Made by a program: the position numbers and the translations under genes. A stretch of DNA of 64,000 nucleotides from Isoetes taiwanensis. Its lineage: Eukaryota; Streptophyta; Lycopodiopsida; Isoetales; Isoetaceae. The stretch lies in assembly GCA_021234155.1 (NCBI GenBank), contig JAJEKV010000023.1:5105945-5169944 (forward strand). The letters are read 5' to 3'. Shown here one piece after another: positions 11,531-23,570 of the stretch. How positions within the stretch are numbered: the stretch's first letter is position 1; the number at the start of each line of letters is the position of its first letter. A model generated the notes under the pieces. The model was not told where the DNA came from. It ran no database searches and saw nothing but the letters and a program-made list of their open reading frames with translations.

Positions 11531-12360
11531 CTTGGAGGGAAGAAAAGAGAACTAAGACCCGGCAGCCGGCGATAGTGTTTAGGGTCTGGGTTCGGGATCA
11601 CTTGTGAGACAACCCTCTATGAGGACCCTTGAATCAAGCAGGGAAATCCTAGCTGAGTGTCGTGGGATTTTGCAAAGAGAACAAAAAGAAAGAAAAAGAG
11701 AGAACATAACTGAAAGAGACAATATGCAGAAATATGACTTCCTTGATATCAATCGGAGTACATGAACTCTCGTCAAGTGAGAGGAATAAAACGAACAAGG
11801 CTAAAATCTCACCTAAAAACTCAAGATCTATCTCTACTGATATACATAGTACAATGGCCCCAGGCCCAAAATAGGTAGTAGTAGATCTCGGTCACCAACT
11901 CCTGGATCAACGCAGGCGGCGCCTTCATTAGTGTCCGGATTCCCGCTATGTTAAGGCCGCACTTGTCGGAGGTCGTCATTTATCCATTCTGACTCTCTTC
12001 TTTGACACAGTCGTGGACTTCTGCGTGGCTTTTGGCGGGGGCGTGGGTCTGCTACCTGACGCGTGACCTACTCCCTTGCCACTAGCCTGCTGCATGGAAC
12101 TTAAGAATAGTTCTGTGCCTGGAGGTACAGGACTAACACTAACAACTTTTATTACAAAAATTGAACAACTTAGCCAAAAATCAAGGGACTCGGGTCAGAC
12201 CGCACCAAAGGGGTCTGCGTTCATGACGCAGAGGCATTTTGCGCGGTCAGACTAGAGATGACTTTGATCTCCCCCCCCTCCTCCCCCTTTTTCCCTACTA
12301 TTAATTCTAGGAATATATACATACAAGCTCAAAATTTTATTCAAATATTCCTAAATTTTA
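11531..12360. other. Spacer between the two H3-like copies
   Basis: No coding region supported. The minus strand from 11780 to 11535 reads like a pyrimidine-rich 5' leader (TTCTTTCTTTTTGTTCTCTTT) running into the ORF start at 11530. A C-run (TCTCCCCCCCCTCCTCCCCC) lies near 12270-12290. Confidence 0.4.
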
Positions 12361-13440
12361 TCTTTTCTAATCCTCCGTGGCAAGTTCATGTTCTTCAGCA
12401 TAATGGTCATCCTCTTGGCATGAATGGCGCAGATCTTGGCCTCCTCGAAAAGTTAAGTTCACTCTGCTTCGGCCGCTTCCTGGCGAGACCCCACCGTCGT
12501 TAATATGGCTCGGTAGTCGTAGTCCATCTTGAACTCCTGCATAGACCCTTGATGTAGGCATTCGAAAAGAGGCATTCGGAATCATCAGATTGGTGCACAG
12601 TTGGCAATACCAAATATGCCGAGAAGCTCTATTGTGCTTGGAATTTGGCCCATGGTGGACCTTCTTCGAAGAATTGGGTCGAGGTGGTGGAGGCTTGCTT
12701 TTCGAACCTGGTCGGCTCCCTTTGACGGACTCCGGCACTCTATTTACAATATCAGTAATTATGTCGAATCCATCGGCGGAGATAAATCTTACAATGCTGC
12801 CTTTTTCTTTTCGTACTCAATATCTTGCTTCAGCTTAAATGGCTTCTTGCTGCTTTGCCCTCCTTGGCCCTCTTCTTGGGTAGCTTGGACTGCATTGGAT
12901 ATGGTAGCTGAGCATAGGCTCCATCTGTTCTTTGGCCTCCTCCTCCTCTTCTTCTTTAGCCTCTTGCTCCCCCCTCTTGTTTGTGTGGTCCTTCCTCCTC
13001 GGGCTCATCCTACTCCAGTTCATCCGGTTGTAGTTCTCTGATAACCACGCTCCCCCTACACTTAGCTTCACGCCTTTTTGTTCGCTTCTCCCTTGCCTAC
13101 GTCTCTTCCTCCCTTTTCTTCCGTATTGCTGGCTCCCCTTGCTGTTGTTCCTGCTATAGGTGTTGCTCCTGTTGCCGAGGTTGCTCCTGCTACTTGCTCC
13201 TCACCTACTCTTCCTGCTGTTGGGGTTGCTCCTACTGGTGGGGTTACTCCTACTACATGCTCCTCACTTATTGTTCTTAGTGTTGGGATTGCTCCTACTG
13301 TCAAGGTCGCTCCTGCTGCCAAAGTTGCTCCTGCTACTTGCTCCTCACCTCTAGAAGCAGACACTACGATCTCAATTTCTCCCGAGCCTTGCGATCATTC
13401 ACCTAGAGTGCTAAGTCGTTGCTTCTCCAAGAGTGAAATG
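12361..13440 (-). pseudogene. Histone H3-like gene with repetitive N-terminal extension, copy 2 (degenerate)
   Basis: This copy is roughly 85-90% alike by eye to the one at 9.95-11.08 kb and on the same strand, about 2.4 kb away. Near 12380-12450 the minus strand encodes EAKICAIHAKRMTIMLKNMNLPRRI, an H3 loop-2/alpha-3 signature in which the usual MPKD is MLKN. The N-terminal part (13068-13364) again carries AGATSATGATPIAGT-type repeats, followed by a NKRGEQEAKEEEEEEAKEQ patch. Several frame shifts and stops break it. An LTR fragment on the same strand (13.88-14.92 kb) lies upstream, mirroring the LTR upstream of the intact H3 fusion at 33-34.5 kb. Confidence 0.75.
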
Positions 13441-13879
13441 ATTCGTCTGAAGAGCTTGAGTGGCTAAGTTCATCGTCTGGCCCAGGCCACAGGGCCTCAA
13501 GAATTTGTTTGCCACCGCCCGCCGCGAGTGCTTCTAATGTTCAGGTGCAAGCTGGAGCTTTTAACCTTCCTAGGTACTTGTTTGATCCTTCCAACAACTT
13601 AGCTTCCTTGATAGTGGCTTCTTCGAGCGCTCTTGCCTCTATCAAATGGTCGACTATGTCTATTCGCGGCTCCTTTGGGCCAATCTCGCAGATTGCTCAT
13701 TTGGTGCACATTCTTATGGCAGCTTCAGAGATTAGCTTATAATTTGCCTTACAAGGATAAAGGAGAGGTTCAAGCTACCATTTGGGAACTTCTAAGTAGA
13801 GGTGCTTCCATAGATTTAGTGGCTACTTTTCTTAAGTGTAAATTTATTATAACTATGGGTTATTAATTAAGGTACTTTG
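13441..13879. other. Unassigned stretch with a weak plus-strand ORF
   Basis: A plus-strand frame at 13509-13742 encodes 77 residues (NLPRYLFDPSNNLASLIVAS and on). A shifted frame continues to 13866 (KDKGEVQATIWELLSRGAS). The composition is protein-like, but I recognise no family. It may be an exon fragment captured between the H3-like copy and the LTR fragment. Confidence 0.3.
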
Positions 13880-14922
13880 GCTAGGGTTGGCCACTCCATC
13901 CGGCTCTCCTATGCATACTTTGCAGATGGGCTAAATCGGGCTCTGGCGTGACTATAGCCTGCCAGATATGCAATCTCATGGCATCACTCATCGAGACTAC
14001 TCCGGGTTGCATTCCCCGGTCCGATGAGGCAGGAAGGGTTGCATCTCCCCTTCCAGAGGTCTAGTGGCTCCATGGGTAGCTAGAGAATCGTGGCGACACA
14101 CGATTCGTACCCGATGAACCCCCCAAAACAAGAGCCAGGTTGACACCTGCAATTCTTGAGAGACAGGGCGACACCATTGCCCCAGGAGGTGTCGGACCCA
14201 TTCCTGACCCACTCGAAGTGACTGACTATAGGCCTAGCCCGCTATGGATCCCTAGTAGCCGCGCTCAGCGGGGACCTCCGTCCACTTTGCCACTAGCCCT
14301 GTTGTATGGTGCTAACTCACATCATAGCCCCCGTAGCCGGGTGGGTTCCTATGCACATGCCGCATCTCATAAGAACTAAGGGGTCTAAACTAGGAGCATC
14401 ATCTAAATAATGGCTACTAGGTCTCTAACCCCCTTTCCAATACAAGAGGAGCAAACATGATCAACCAACATCACATATCCACATAACATGATAAATAACG
14501 AGAATAACATCTAAACCTAATCACATGCATCTAACTTACAGTTAGAGTTCATTGATTAGGGTTCAAGATCTAGACTGAGGGTTCTAGAATGGCTCTAATA
14601 CGAAATGCTAAATCATCTGGAACCCTAACTTCCAGATGATCTATAAAGGACTCTAACCCAAATACCTGCTCTTGAGGAACTCCCTCCTGCTCCGGTGTCT
14701 CCACGTCCTTCAAGGGGTTCGAAGTAACTCCCAGTCGTACTGATGCGCGCATGCTCCGGGGGCTGCTGTGCTATGCTATGTCACAACAGACAGTTCTCGA
14801 AACGGAGTTTCGAGTGCAAACAAGGTTTCAAGACTGTTGGAGCCAGAAAAATGGCCTAGGGCCAGGGTTTGGCCATTTATAGGTTAGGGTTCCATGTCAC
14901 TACCACATGGCTCCAATGGGGT
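13880..14922 (-). mobile_element. Truncated Ty3/gypsy LTR fragment, reverse orientation
   Basis: This is the reverse complement of about positions 2085-3125 of the LTR at 1.89-3.51 kb, with blocks such as GGCCACTCCATCC, CATACTTTGCAGATGGGCTA, CGATTCGTACCCGA and GGCTCCAATGGGGTG. Both LTR termini are missing. The left break lies in unassigned sequence and the right break joins the minisatellite spacer (GAGCACAATTCACCC). Confidence 0.85.
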
Positions 14923-17195
14923 GCTTCCATGAGCACAATTCACCCTTAGAAGAAAAAAACTAATGAAATAAACTAAAACTTGGAACCAATAGGATGTCAT
15001 GTTTGAACCGATAAGGTGTGTCATGTTTGAGCCAATAGGGTGTCATGTTTGAACCAATAGAGTGTGTCATGTTTGAACCAATAGGATGTGTCATGTTTGA
15101 GCCAATGAGGTGTCATGTTTGAACCAATAGGGTGTGTCATGTTTGAGCCAATGAGGTGTCATGTTCGAGCCAACATGAGGTCATGTTTGAACCAATAGGG
15201 TGTGTCATGTTTGAGCCAATAGGGTGTGTCATGTTTGAGCTAATGAGGTGTCATGTTTGAGCCAACATGAGGTCATGTTTGAACCAATAGGGTGTGTCAT
15301 GTTTGAACCAATAGGGTGTGTCATGTTTGAACCAATAGGGTGTGTCATGTTTGAACCAATAGGTTGTGTCATGTTTGAGCCAATAGAGTGTCATGTTTGA
15401 ACCAATAGGGTATGTCATGTTTGAGCCAATAGGGTGTCATGTTTGAACCAATAGAGTGTGTCATGTTTGAACCAATAGGGTGTGTCATGTTTCAGCCAAT
15501 AGTGTGTGTCATGTTTGAACCAATAGGGTGTGTCATGTTTGAGCCAACATGAGGTCATGTTTGAACCAATAGGGTGTGTCATGTTTGAGCCAATAGGGTG
15601 TGTCATGTTTGAACCAATAGGGTGTGTCATGTTTGAGCCAATAGGATGTCATATTTGAACCAATAGAGTGTGTCATGTTTGAGCCAATGAGGTGTCATGT
15701 TTGAACCAACAGAGCACAACTCACCCTTAGAAGAAAAAAGCTAATGAAATAAACTAAAACCTTGGAACCAATAGGATGTCATGTTTGAACCAATAGGGTT
15801 TGTCATGTTTGAGCCAATAGGGTGTCATGTTTGAACCAATAGAGTGTGTCATGTTTGAACCAATAGGGTGTGTCATGTTTGAGCCAATAGGGTGTGTCAT
15901 GTTTGAACCAATAGGGTGTGTCATGTTTGAGCCAATGAGGTGTCATGTTTGAGCCAACATGAGGTCATGTTTGAACCAATTGGGTGTGTCATGTTTGAGC
16001 CAATAGGGTGTGTCATGTTTGAACCAATAGGGTGTGTCATGTTTGAGCCAATAGGGTGTCATGTTTGAACCAATAGAGTGTGTCATGTTTGAGCCAATGA
16101 GGTGTCATGTTTGAACCAACAGAGCACAACTCACCCTTAGAAGAAAAAAGCTAATGAAATAAAATAAAACCTTGGAACCAATAGGATGTCATGTTTGAAC
16201 CAATAGGGCATGTTTGAACCAATAGAGTATGTCATGTTTGAACCAATAGGGTGTGTCATGTTTGAGCCAATGAGGTGTCATGTTTGAACCAATAGGGTGT
16301 GTCATGTTTGAGCCAATGAGGTGTCATGTTGGAGCCAACATGAGGTCATGTTTGAACCAATAGGGTGTGTCATGTTTGAGCCAATAGGGTGTGTCATGTT
16401 TGAACCAATAGGGTGTGTAATGTTTGAGCCAATAGGGTGTCATGTTTGAACCAATAGAGCACAACTCACCCTTAGAAGAAAAAAGCTAATGAAATAAACT
16501 AAAACTTTGGAACCAATAGGATGTCATGTTTGAACCAATAGGGTGTGTCATGTTTGAGCCAATGACATGTCATGTTTGAGCCAACATGAGGTCATGTTTG
16601 AACCAATAGGGTGTGTCATGTTTGAGCCAATAGGGTGTGTCATGTTTGAGCCAATGAGGTGTCATGTTTGAGCCAACATGAGGTCATGTTTGAACCAATA
16701 GGGTGTGTCATGTTTGAGCCAATAGGGTGTGTCATGTTTGAACCAATAGGGTGTGTCATGGTTGAGCCAATGAGGTGTCATGTTTGAGCCAACATGAGGT
16801 CATATTTGAACCAATAGGGTGTGTCATGTTTGAACCAATAGGGTGTGTCATGTTTGAACCAATAGGGTGTGTCATGTTTGAACCAATAGGTTGTGTCATG
16901 TTTGAACCAATAGAGTGTGCCATGTTTGAACCAATAGGTTGTGTCATGTTTGAACCAATAGGGTGTGTCATGTTTGAGCCAATGAGGTGTCATGTTTGAA
17001 CCAATGGAATGTGTCATGTTTGAGCCAATAGGGTGTCATATTTGAACCAATAGATTGTGTCATGTTTGAGCCAATAGGGTGTCATGTTTGAACCAATAGA
17101 GTGTTATGTTTGAACCAATAGGGTGTGCCATGTTTGAACCAATAGGGTGTGTCATGTTTGAACCAATAGGTTGTGTCATGTTTGAACCAATAGGA
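14923..17195. repeat. Minisatellite array, block 1 (22/24-bp units)
   Basis: Tandem copies of TCATGTTTGAACCAATAGG plus GTGTG or GTG, giving 24- and 22-bp variants. The alternating forms have AACC or AGCC and AGG or GAG. A roughly 60-bp spacer (CACCCTTAGAAGAAAAAAGC then TAATGAAATAAACTAAAACC) recurs at about 14932, 15712, 16121 and 16457, so a higher-order unit of about 335-780 bp is visible. Every unit carries CCAAT. Long open frames (MTHPIGSN octapeptides on the minus strand) come only from the 24-bp periodicity. Confidence 0.95.
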
Positions 17196-18547
17196 GTTTC
17201 TGCCCCTCTAAGGAGATCACCAAAAGGAAGCATACCTTGCGTACCAACATGTCTAGCTCCCAACATTTGAAGCTTTCTTATGATGATGCTATATGTAGTT
17301 TGGGGAGTATAGGAGCTCTAAGGATTGAGAAAAATGGTGTTGCAGTTATAGTTACAGTGGCTACATGGATGTCCAATCAGATGTACTGGGAGCTCACATA
17401 TCTTGAAGTTAGTGAATTGTCTAACAAGATGGCAAAAACTCTGCTTGATCAAGAACCATCATTGGAGGTTTGTGGCTTCGAGGAGACCCTTGCTACTAAG
17501 TTTATGTACTCTCCTAACGTAGGAATTCAAGTGTTTATAGTTGACATCATGCTCACCTCATGCCCCCTTGTTCGCTATTTTTGTTCTCTCCCTCGTTGGC
17601 CCTCTAAATTGCATTTTGGTCTCTAGGATGATATTTAGCATGGTCTTGTGCTAACATTTGACATGGAACCTTTCTTGTATGTTTAAGTTCGAGCATTATA
17701 AACTGTATGGATTTTTCGATTCCTTGTGTTGTTTTATATGAATGGCTTTCTTTTATGACAAGAAGGTAAGTTCTCACATGTCTGCTAGCTAAACGCATTG
17801 GGAATTGCCCATTCTTTCGATCACCATCTGCTTTCCTAACTCTATTTAATGCAAGTATTTTGATCCCTTATCCTTTACTACTCCCTTGACATGCTCATGC
17901 TATTCCAGTTGTCTCTTGAATAGATTAGCTATGTTCGACGCTTGTTATGTTGTTCTTCGTTCCTCTAGTTCCATTTTCTCTATAATATCTATCCTTTGGT
18001 GTCACGGCTCCCATTCGCTCCCTTTCATCCATTGGGAGTCTTTTGTGCCTAGTTTCCAGTTCTCCTATTTTAGTTCCATTAAGGACTCTTCATAGAATTT
18101 TGAGGAATCTTACGCAAATTTTGGAGAATCTCATGCAATCTTCTACTTGCAATGGACTTATGTAGAAATCTCTTCACATGTCAGTTTGTAAATATTACTT
18201 TCTAGGTGCTCTTGAATTTGATGCAAGTATTTGATATTCATTTGGCTATGCATGAACAATGTCAGTTATTTTCGGCATAGGGATATGGTACTTAATCATG
18301 GTTTGCTACATGTCAATGCAACATACCCGATGGAAGTTTAGGAAATCTCATATAATCTTCTACTTCTTCGAAGAAACTTTTGAATGGAACAAATGTTAGC
18401 TTCATGATTTTAATTATATTTTGCTATCCTCATGCAGAATGTTGTTTGGCTTTTCTTGATTAATCTTGAAAAAGTCTACTCTTACTCTAAGAGAAAAAAA
18501 CTCCTCAAATGTTAGCTTGTAAGTATTACTTTTTAGGTGCATTGAAT
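17196..18547. repeat. Segmental duplication, copy A (partner 22199-23570)
   Basis: About 1.35 kb nearly identical to 22199-23570, offset by about 5.0 kb. Differences seen include one extra A near 22441 (GCAAAAAACTC against GCAAAAACTC) and an insertion near 23046. The copy stops abruptly at 18547 after AGGTGCATTGAATG, where it joins a piece of the collagen-like gene instead of continuing as copy B does. Confidence 0.93.
17249..17626 (+). CDS. Unrecognised ORF inside duplicated segment
   Basis: ATG at 17249 opens 126 codons (MSSSQHLKLSYDDAICSLGS, later VATWMSNQMYWELTYLEV and VCGFEETLATKFMYSPN). The stop is at 17624-17626. I recognise no domain. In the duplicate at 22.2-22.6 kb an extra A breaks the same frame, so at most one copy is intact. 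Protein-like composition in the first two thirds suggests an exon remnant, and the last part looks non-coding. Function unknown. Confidence 0.3.
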   Translation: MSSSQHLKLSYDDAICSLGSIGALRIEKNGVAVIVTVATWMSNQMYWELTYLEVSELSNKMAKTLLDQEPSLEVCGFEETLATKFMYSPNVGIQVFIVDIMLTSCPLVRYFCSLPRWPSKLHFGL

Positions 18548-18644
18548 GTAATGGTGAGGACCCTGGAAGCCGAGATACCTCTTATAAGCCTTGTACCCCT
18601 GGGCAGCATGCTCCAAATGGCAAGCCAGGAAAGCGAGGACAAAA
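18548..18644 (+). pseudogene. 97-bp exact fragment of the collagen-like gene inside the repeat region
   Basis: Positions 18548-18644 are identical, base for base by eye, to 25026-25122 in the collagen-like gene at 24593-25189. The left junction shares GT with both parents. The right junction runs from ACAAAA straight into TGCATGTTTGAACC of the minisatellite. No start codon or flanking gene sequence came with it. It marks the breakpoint of a deletion or duplication. Confidence 0.95.
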
Positions 18645-21600
18645 TGCATGTTTGAACCAATGGGTTGTGTCATGTTTGAGCCAATAGGGTGTGTCATGTT
18701 TGAACCAATAGGGTGTGTCATGTTTGAGCCAATAGGGTGTCATGTTTGAACCAATAGAGTGTGTCATGTTTGAGCCAATGAGGTGTCATGTTTGACCAAA
18801 AGAGCACAATTCACCCTTAGAAGAAAAAAGTTAATGAAATAAACTAAAACCTTGGAACCAATAGGATGTCATGTTTGAACCAATAGGGTGTGTCATGTTT
18901 GAGCCAATAGGGTGTGTCATGTTTGAACCAATAGAGTGTGTCATGTTTGAGCCAATAGGGTGTGTCATGTTTGAGCCAATAGGGTGTGTCATGTTTGAAC
19001 CAATACGATTGTGTCATGTTTGAGCCAATGAGGTGTCGGTTTGAGCCAACATGAGGTCATGTTTGAACCAATAGGGTGTGTCATGTTTGAGCCAATAGGA
19101 TGTGTCATGTTTGAACCGATAGGGTGTGTCATGTTTGAGCCAATAGGGTGTCATGTTTGAACCAATAGAGTGTGTCATGTTTATGCCAATGAGGTGTCAT
19201 GTTTGAACCAACAGAGCACAACTCACCCTTAGAAGAAAAAAGCTAATGAAATAAACTAAAACCTTGGAACCAATAGGATGTCATGTTTGAACCAATAGGG
19301 TGTGTCATTTTTGAGCCAATAGGGTGTCATGTTTGAACCAATAGAGTGTGTCATGTTTGAACCAATAGGGTGTGTCATGTTTGAGCCAATAAGGTGTCAT
19401 GTTTGAACCAATAGGGTGTGTCATGTTTGAGCCAATGAGGTGTCATGTTTGAGCCAACATGAGGTCATGTTTGAACCAATAGGGTGTGTCATGTTTGAGC
19501 CAATAGGGTGTGTCATGTTTGAACCAATAGGGTATGTCATGTTTGAGCCAATAGGATGTCATGTTTGAACCAATAGAGCACAACTCACCCTTAGAAGAAA
19601 AAAGCTAATGAAATAAACTAAAACCTTGGAACCAATAGGATGTCATGTTTGAACCAATAGAGTGTCATGTTTGAACCAATAGGGTGTGTCATGTTTGAGC
19701 CAATGAGATGTCATGTTTGAGCCAACATGAGGTCATGTTTGAACAAATAGGGTGTGTCATGTTTGAGCCAATAGGGTGTGTCATGTTTGAACCAATAGGG
19801 TGTGTCATGTTTGAGCCAATGAGGTGTCATGTTTGAACCAATAGGTTGTGTCATGTTTGAACCAATGAGGTGTCATGTTTGAACCAATAGTGTGTGTCAT
19901 GTTTGAGCCAATGAGGTGTCATGTTTGAACCAACAGAGCACGACTCACTCTTGGAAGAAAAAAGCTAATGAAATAAACTAAAACCTTGGAACCAATAGGA
20001 TGTCATGTTTGAACCAATAGGGTGTGTCATGTTTGAGCCAATAGGGTGTCATGTTTGAACCAATAGAGTGTGTCATGTTTGAACCAATAGGTTGTGTCAT
20101 GTTTGAGCCAATAGAGTGTCATGTTTGAACCAATAGGGTGTGTCATGTTTGAGCTAATAAGGTGTCATGTTTGAACCAATAGAGTGTGCCATGTTTGAAC
20201 CAATAGGTTGTGTCATGTTTAAGCCAATGAGGTGTCATGTTTGAACCAATAAAGTGTGTCATGTTTGAGCCAATGAGGTGTCATGTTTGAGCCAACAGAG
20301 CACAACTCACCCTTAGAAGAAAAAAGCTAATGAAATAAACTAAAACCTTGGAACCAATAGGATGTCATGTTTGAACCAATAGGGTGTGTCATGTTTGAGC
20401 CAATATGGTGTCATGTTTGAACCAATAGAGTGTGTCATGTTTGAACCAATAGGGTGTGCCATGTTTGAGCCAATAGGGTGTGTGATGTTTGAACCAATAG
20501 GGTGTGTTATGTTTGAGCCAATGAGATGTCATGTTTGAGCCAACATGAGGTCATGTTTGAACCAATAAGATGTGTCATGTTTAAGCCAATAGGGTTGTCA
20601 TGTTTGAACCAATAGGGTGTGTCATGTTTGAGCCAATAGGGTGTCATGTTTGAGCCAATAGGGTGTGTCATGTTTGAACCAATAGGGTGTGTCATGTTTG
20701 AGCCAATAGGGTGTCATGTTTGAACCAATAGAGTGTGTCATGTTTGAGCCAATGAGGTGTCATGTTTGAACCAAAAGAGCACAATTCACCCTTAGAAGAA
20801 AAAAGCTAATGAAATAAACTAAAACCTTGGAACCAATAGGATGTCATGTTTGAACCAATAAGGTGTGTCATGTTTGAGCCAATAGGGTGTCATGTTTGAA
20901 CCAATAGAGTATGTCATGTTTGAACCAATAGGGTGTGTCATGTTTGAGCCAATGAGGTGTCATGTTTGAACCAATATGGTGTGTCATGTTTGAGCCAATG
21001 AGGTCATGTTTGAACCAATAGGGTGTGTAATGTTTGAGCCAATAGGGTGTGTCATGTTTGAACCAATAGTGTGTGTCATGTTTGAGCCAATAGGGTGTCA
21101 TGTTTGAACCAATAGAGCACTACTCACCCTTAGAAGAAAAAAGCTAATGAAATAAACTAAAACCTTGGAACCAATAGGATGTCATGTTTGAACCAATAGA
21201 GTGTCATGTTTGAACCAATAGAGTGTGTCATGTTTGAGCCAATGAGGTGTCATGTTTGAGCCAACATGAGGTCATGTTTGAACCAATAGGGTGTGTCATG
21301 TTTGAACCAATAGGGTGTGTCATGTTTGAACCAATAGAGTGTGTCATGTTTGAACCAATAGGTTGTGTCATGTTTGAGCCAATAGAGTGTCATGTTTGAA
21401 CCAATAGGGTGTGTCATGTTTGAGCCAATAGGGTGTCATGTTTGAACCAATAGGGTGTGTCATGTTTGAGCCAATAGGGTGTGTCATGTTTGAGCCAATA
21501 GGGTGTGTCATGTTTGAGCCAATAGGGTGTGTCATGTTTGAGCAAATGAGGTGTCATGTTTGAGCCAACATGAGGTCATGTTTGAACCAATAGGTTGTGT

Positions 21601-22198
21601 CATGTTTGAGCCTGTCATGTTTGAACCAATAGGATGTGTCATGTTTGAGCCAATGAGGTGTCATGTTTGAGCCAACATGAGGTCATGTTTGAACCAATAG
21701 GGTGTGTCATGTTTGAGCCAATATGGTGTGTCATGTTTGAACCAATAGGGTGTGTCATGTTTGAACCAATAGGTTGTGTCATGTTTGAACCAATATGGTG
21801 TGTCATGTTTGAACCAATAGGGTGTGTGATGTTTGAGCCAATAGGGTGTGTCATGTTTGAGCCAATAGGGTGTGTCATGTTTGAACCAATAGGTTGTGTC
21901 ATGTTTGAACCAATAGAGTGTGTCATGTTTGAACCAATAGGTTGTGTCATGTTTGAACCAATAGGGTGTGTCATGTTTGAGCCAATGAGGTATTATGTTT
22001 GAACCAATGGAGTGTGTCATGTTTGAGCCAATAGGGTGTCATGTTTGAACCAATAGGGTGTGTCATGTTTGAGCCAATAGGGTGTCATGTTTGAACCAAT
22101 AGAGTGTCATGTTTGAACCAATAGGGTGTGTCATGTTTGAACCAATAGGGTGTGTCATGTTTGAATCAATAGGTTGTGTCATGTTTGAACCAATAGGA
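18645..22198. repeat. Minisatellite array, block 2 (22/24-bp units)
   Basis: Same family as block 1, about 3.55 kb. The spacer recurs at about 18801, 19212, 19576, 19936, 20297, 20776 and 21114, giving intervals of about 340-480 bp, several close to 360. The last 600 bases lack the spacer and are nearly pure 24-bp units. The two blocks share their right-hand ends (…CAATAGGAGTTTCTGCCCCTC) where they meet the duplicated 1.35-kb segment. Confidence 0.95.
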
Positions 22199-23570
22199 GT
22201 TTCTGCCCCTCTAAGGAGATCACCAAAAGAAAGCATACCTTGCGTACCAACATGTCTAGCTCCCAACATTTGAAGCTTTCTTATGATGATGCTATATGTA
22301 GTTTGGGGAGTATAGGAGCTCTAAGGATTGAGAAAAATAGTGTTGCAATTATAGTTACAGTGGCTACATGGATGTCCAACCAGATGTACTGGGAGCTCAC
22401 ATATCTTGAAGTTAGTGAATTGTCTAACAAGATGGCAAAAAACTCTGCTTGATCAAGAACCATCATTGGAGGTTTGTGGCTTCGAGGAGACCCTTGCTAC
22501 TAAGTTTATGTACTCTCCTAACGTTGGAATTCAAGTGTTTATAGTTGACATCATGCTCACCTCATGCCCCCTTGTTCGCTATTTTTGTTCTCTCCCTCGT
22601 TGGCCCCCTAACTTGCATTTTGGTCTCTAGGATGATCTTTAGCATGGTCTTGTGCTAACATTTGACATGGAACCTTTCTTGTATGTTTAAGTTCGAGCAT
22701 TATAAATTGTATGGATTTTTCGATTCCTTGTGTTGTTTTATATGAATGGCTTTCTTTTATGACAAGAAGGTAAATTCTCACATGTTTGCTAGCTAAACGC
22801 ATTGGGGATTGCCCATTCTTTCGGTCACCATCTGCTTTCCTAACTCTATTTAATGCAAGTATTTTGATCCCTTATCCTTTACTACTCCCTTGACATGCTC
22901 ATGCTATTCCAGTTGTCTCTTGAATAGATTAGCTATGTTCGACGCTTGTTATGTTGTTCTTTGTTCCTCTAGTTCCATTTGCTCTATAATATCTATCCTT
23001 TGGTGGTCACGGCTCCATTCGCTCCCTTTCATCCATTGGGAGTCTATCTTTTTTGCGTGCCCCTTTGTGCCTAGTTCCCAGTTCTCCTATTTTAGTTCCA
23101 TTAAGGACTCTTCATAGAATTTTGAGGAATCTTATGCAAATTTTGGAGAATCTCATGCAATCTTCTACTTGCAATGGACTTATGTAGAAATCTCTTCACA
23201 TGTCAGTTTGTAAATATTACTTTCTAGGTGCTCTTGAATTTGATGCAAGTATTTGATATTCATTTGGCTATGCATGAACAATGTCAGTCATTTTCGGCAT
23301 AGGGATATGGTACTTAATCATGGCTTGCTACATGTCAATGCAACATACCCGATGGAAGTTTAGGAAATCTCATATAATCTTCTACTTCTTCGAAGAAACT
23401 TTTGAATGGAACAAATGTTAGCTTCATGATTTTAATTATATTTTGCTATCCTCATGCAGAATGTTGTTTGGATTTTCTTGATTGATCTTGAAAAAATCTA
23501 CTCTTACTCTTAAAGAAAAAAACTCCTCAAATGTTAGCTTGTAAGTATTACTTTTTAGGTGCATTGAATG
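22199..23570. repeat. Segmental duplication, copy B (partner 17196-18547)
   Basis: Begins GAGTTTCTGCCCCTCTAAGG like copy A and stays collinear to about 23570. After this, copy B continues into unique DNA (TATGCAATAATTTGATAGTC) that leads to the collagen-like gene. Copy A has lost this continuation. The small number of differences implies a recent event. Confidence 0.93.

Noticed and set aside
15415-22020. Long open frames of repeating MTHPIGSN / MFEPIGCV peptides on both strands of the satellite
   Set aside because: They arise from the 24-bp (eight-codon) period and break wherever a 22-bp unit occurs. They have no start context and exist in several frames and both strands.
14923-22198. Possible CRISPR-like array
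   Set aside because: There are no unique spacers. Units abut each other and the genome is a plant nuclear one.
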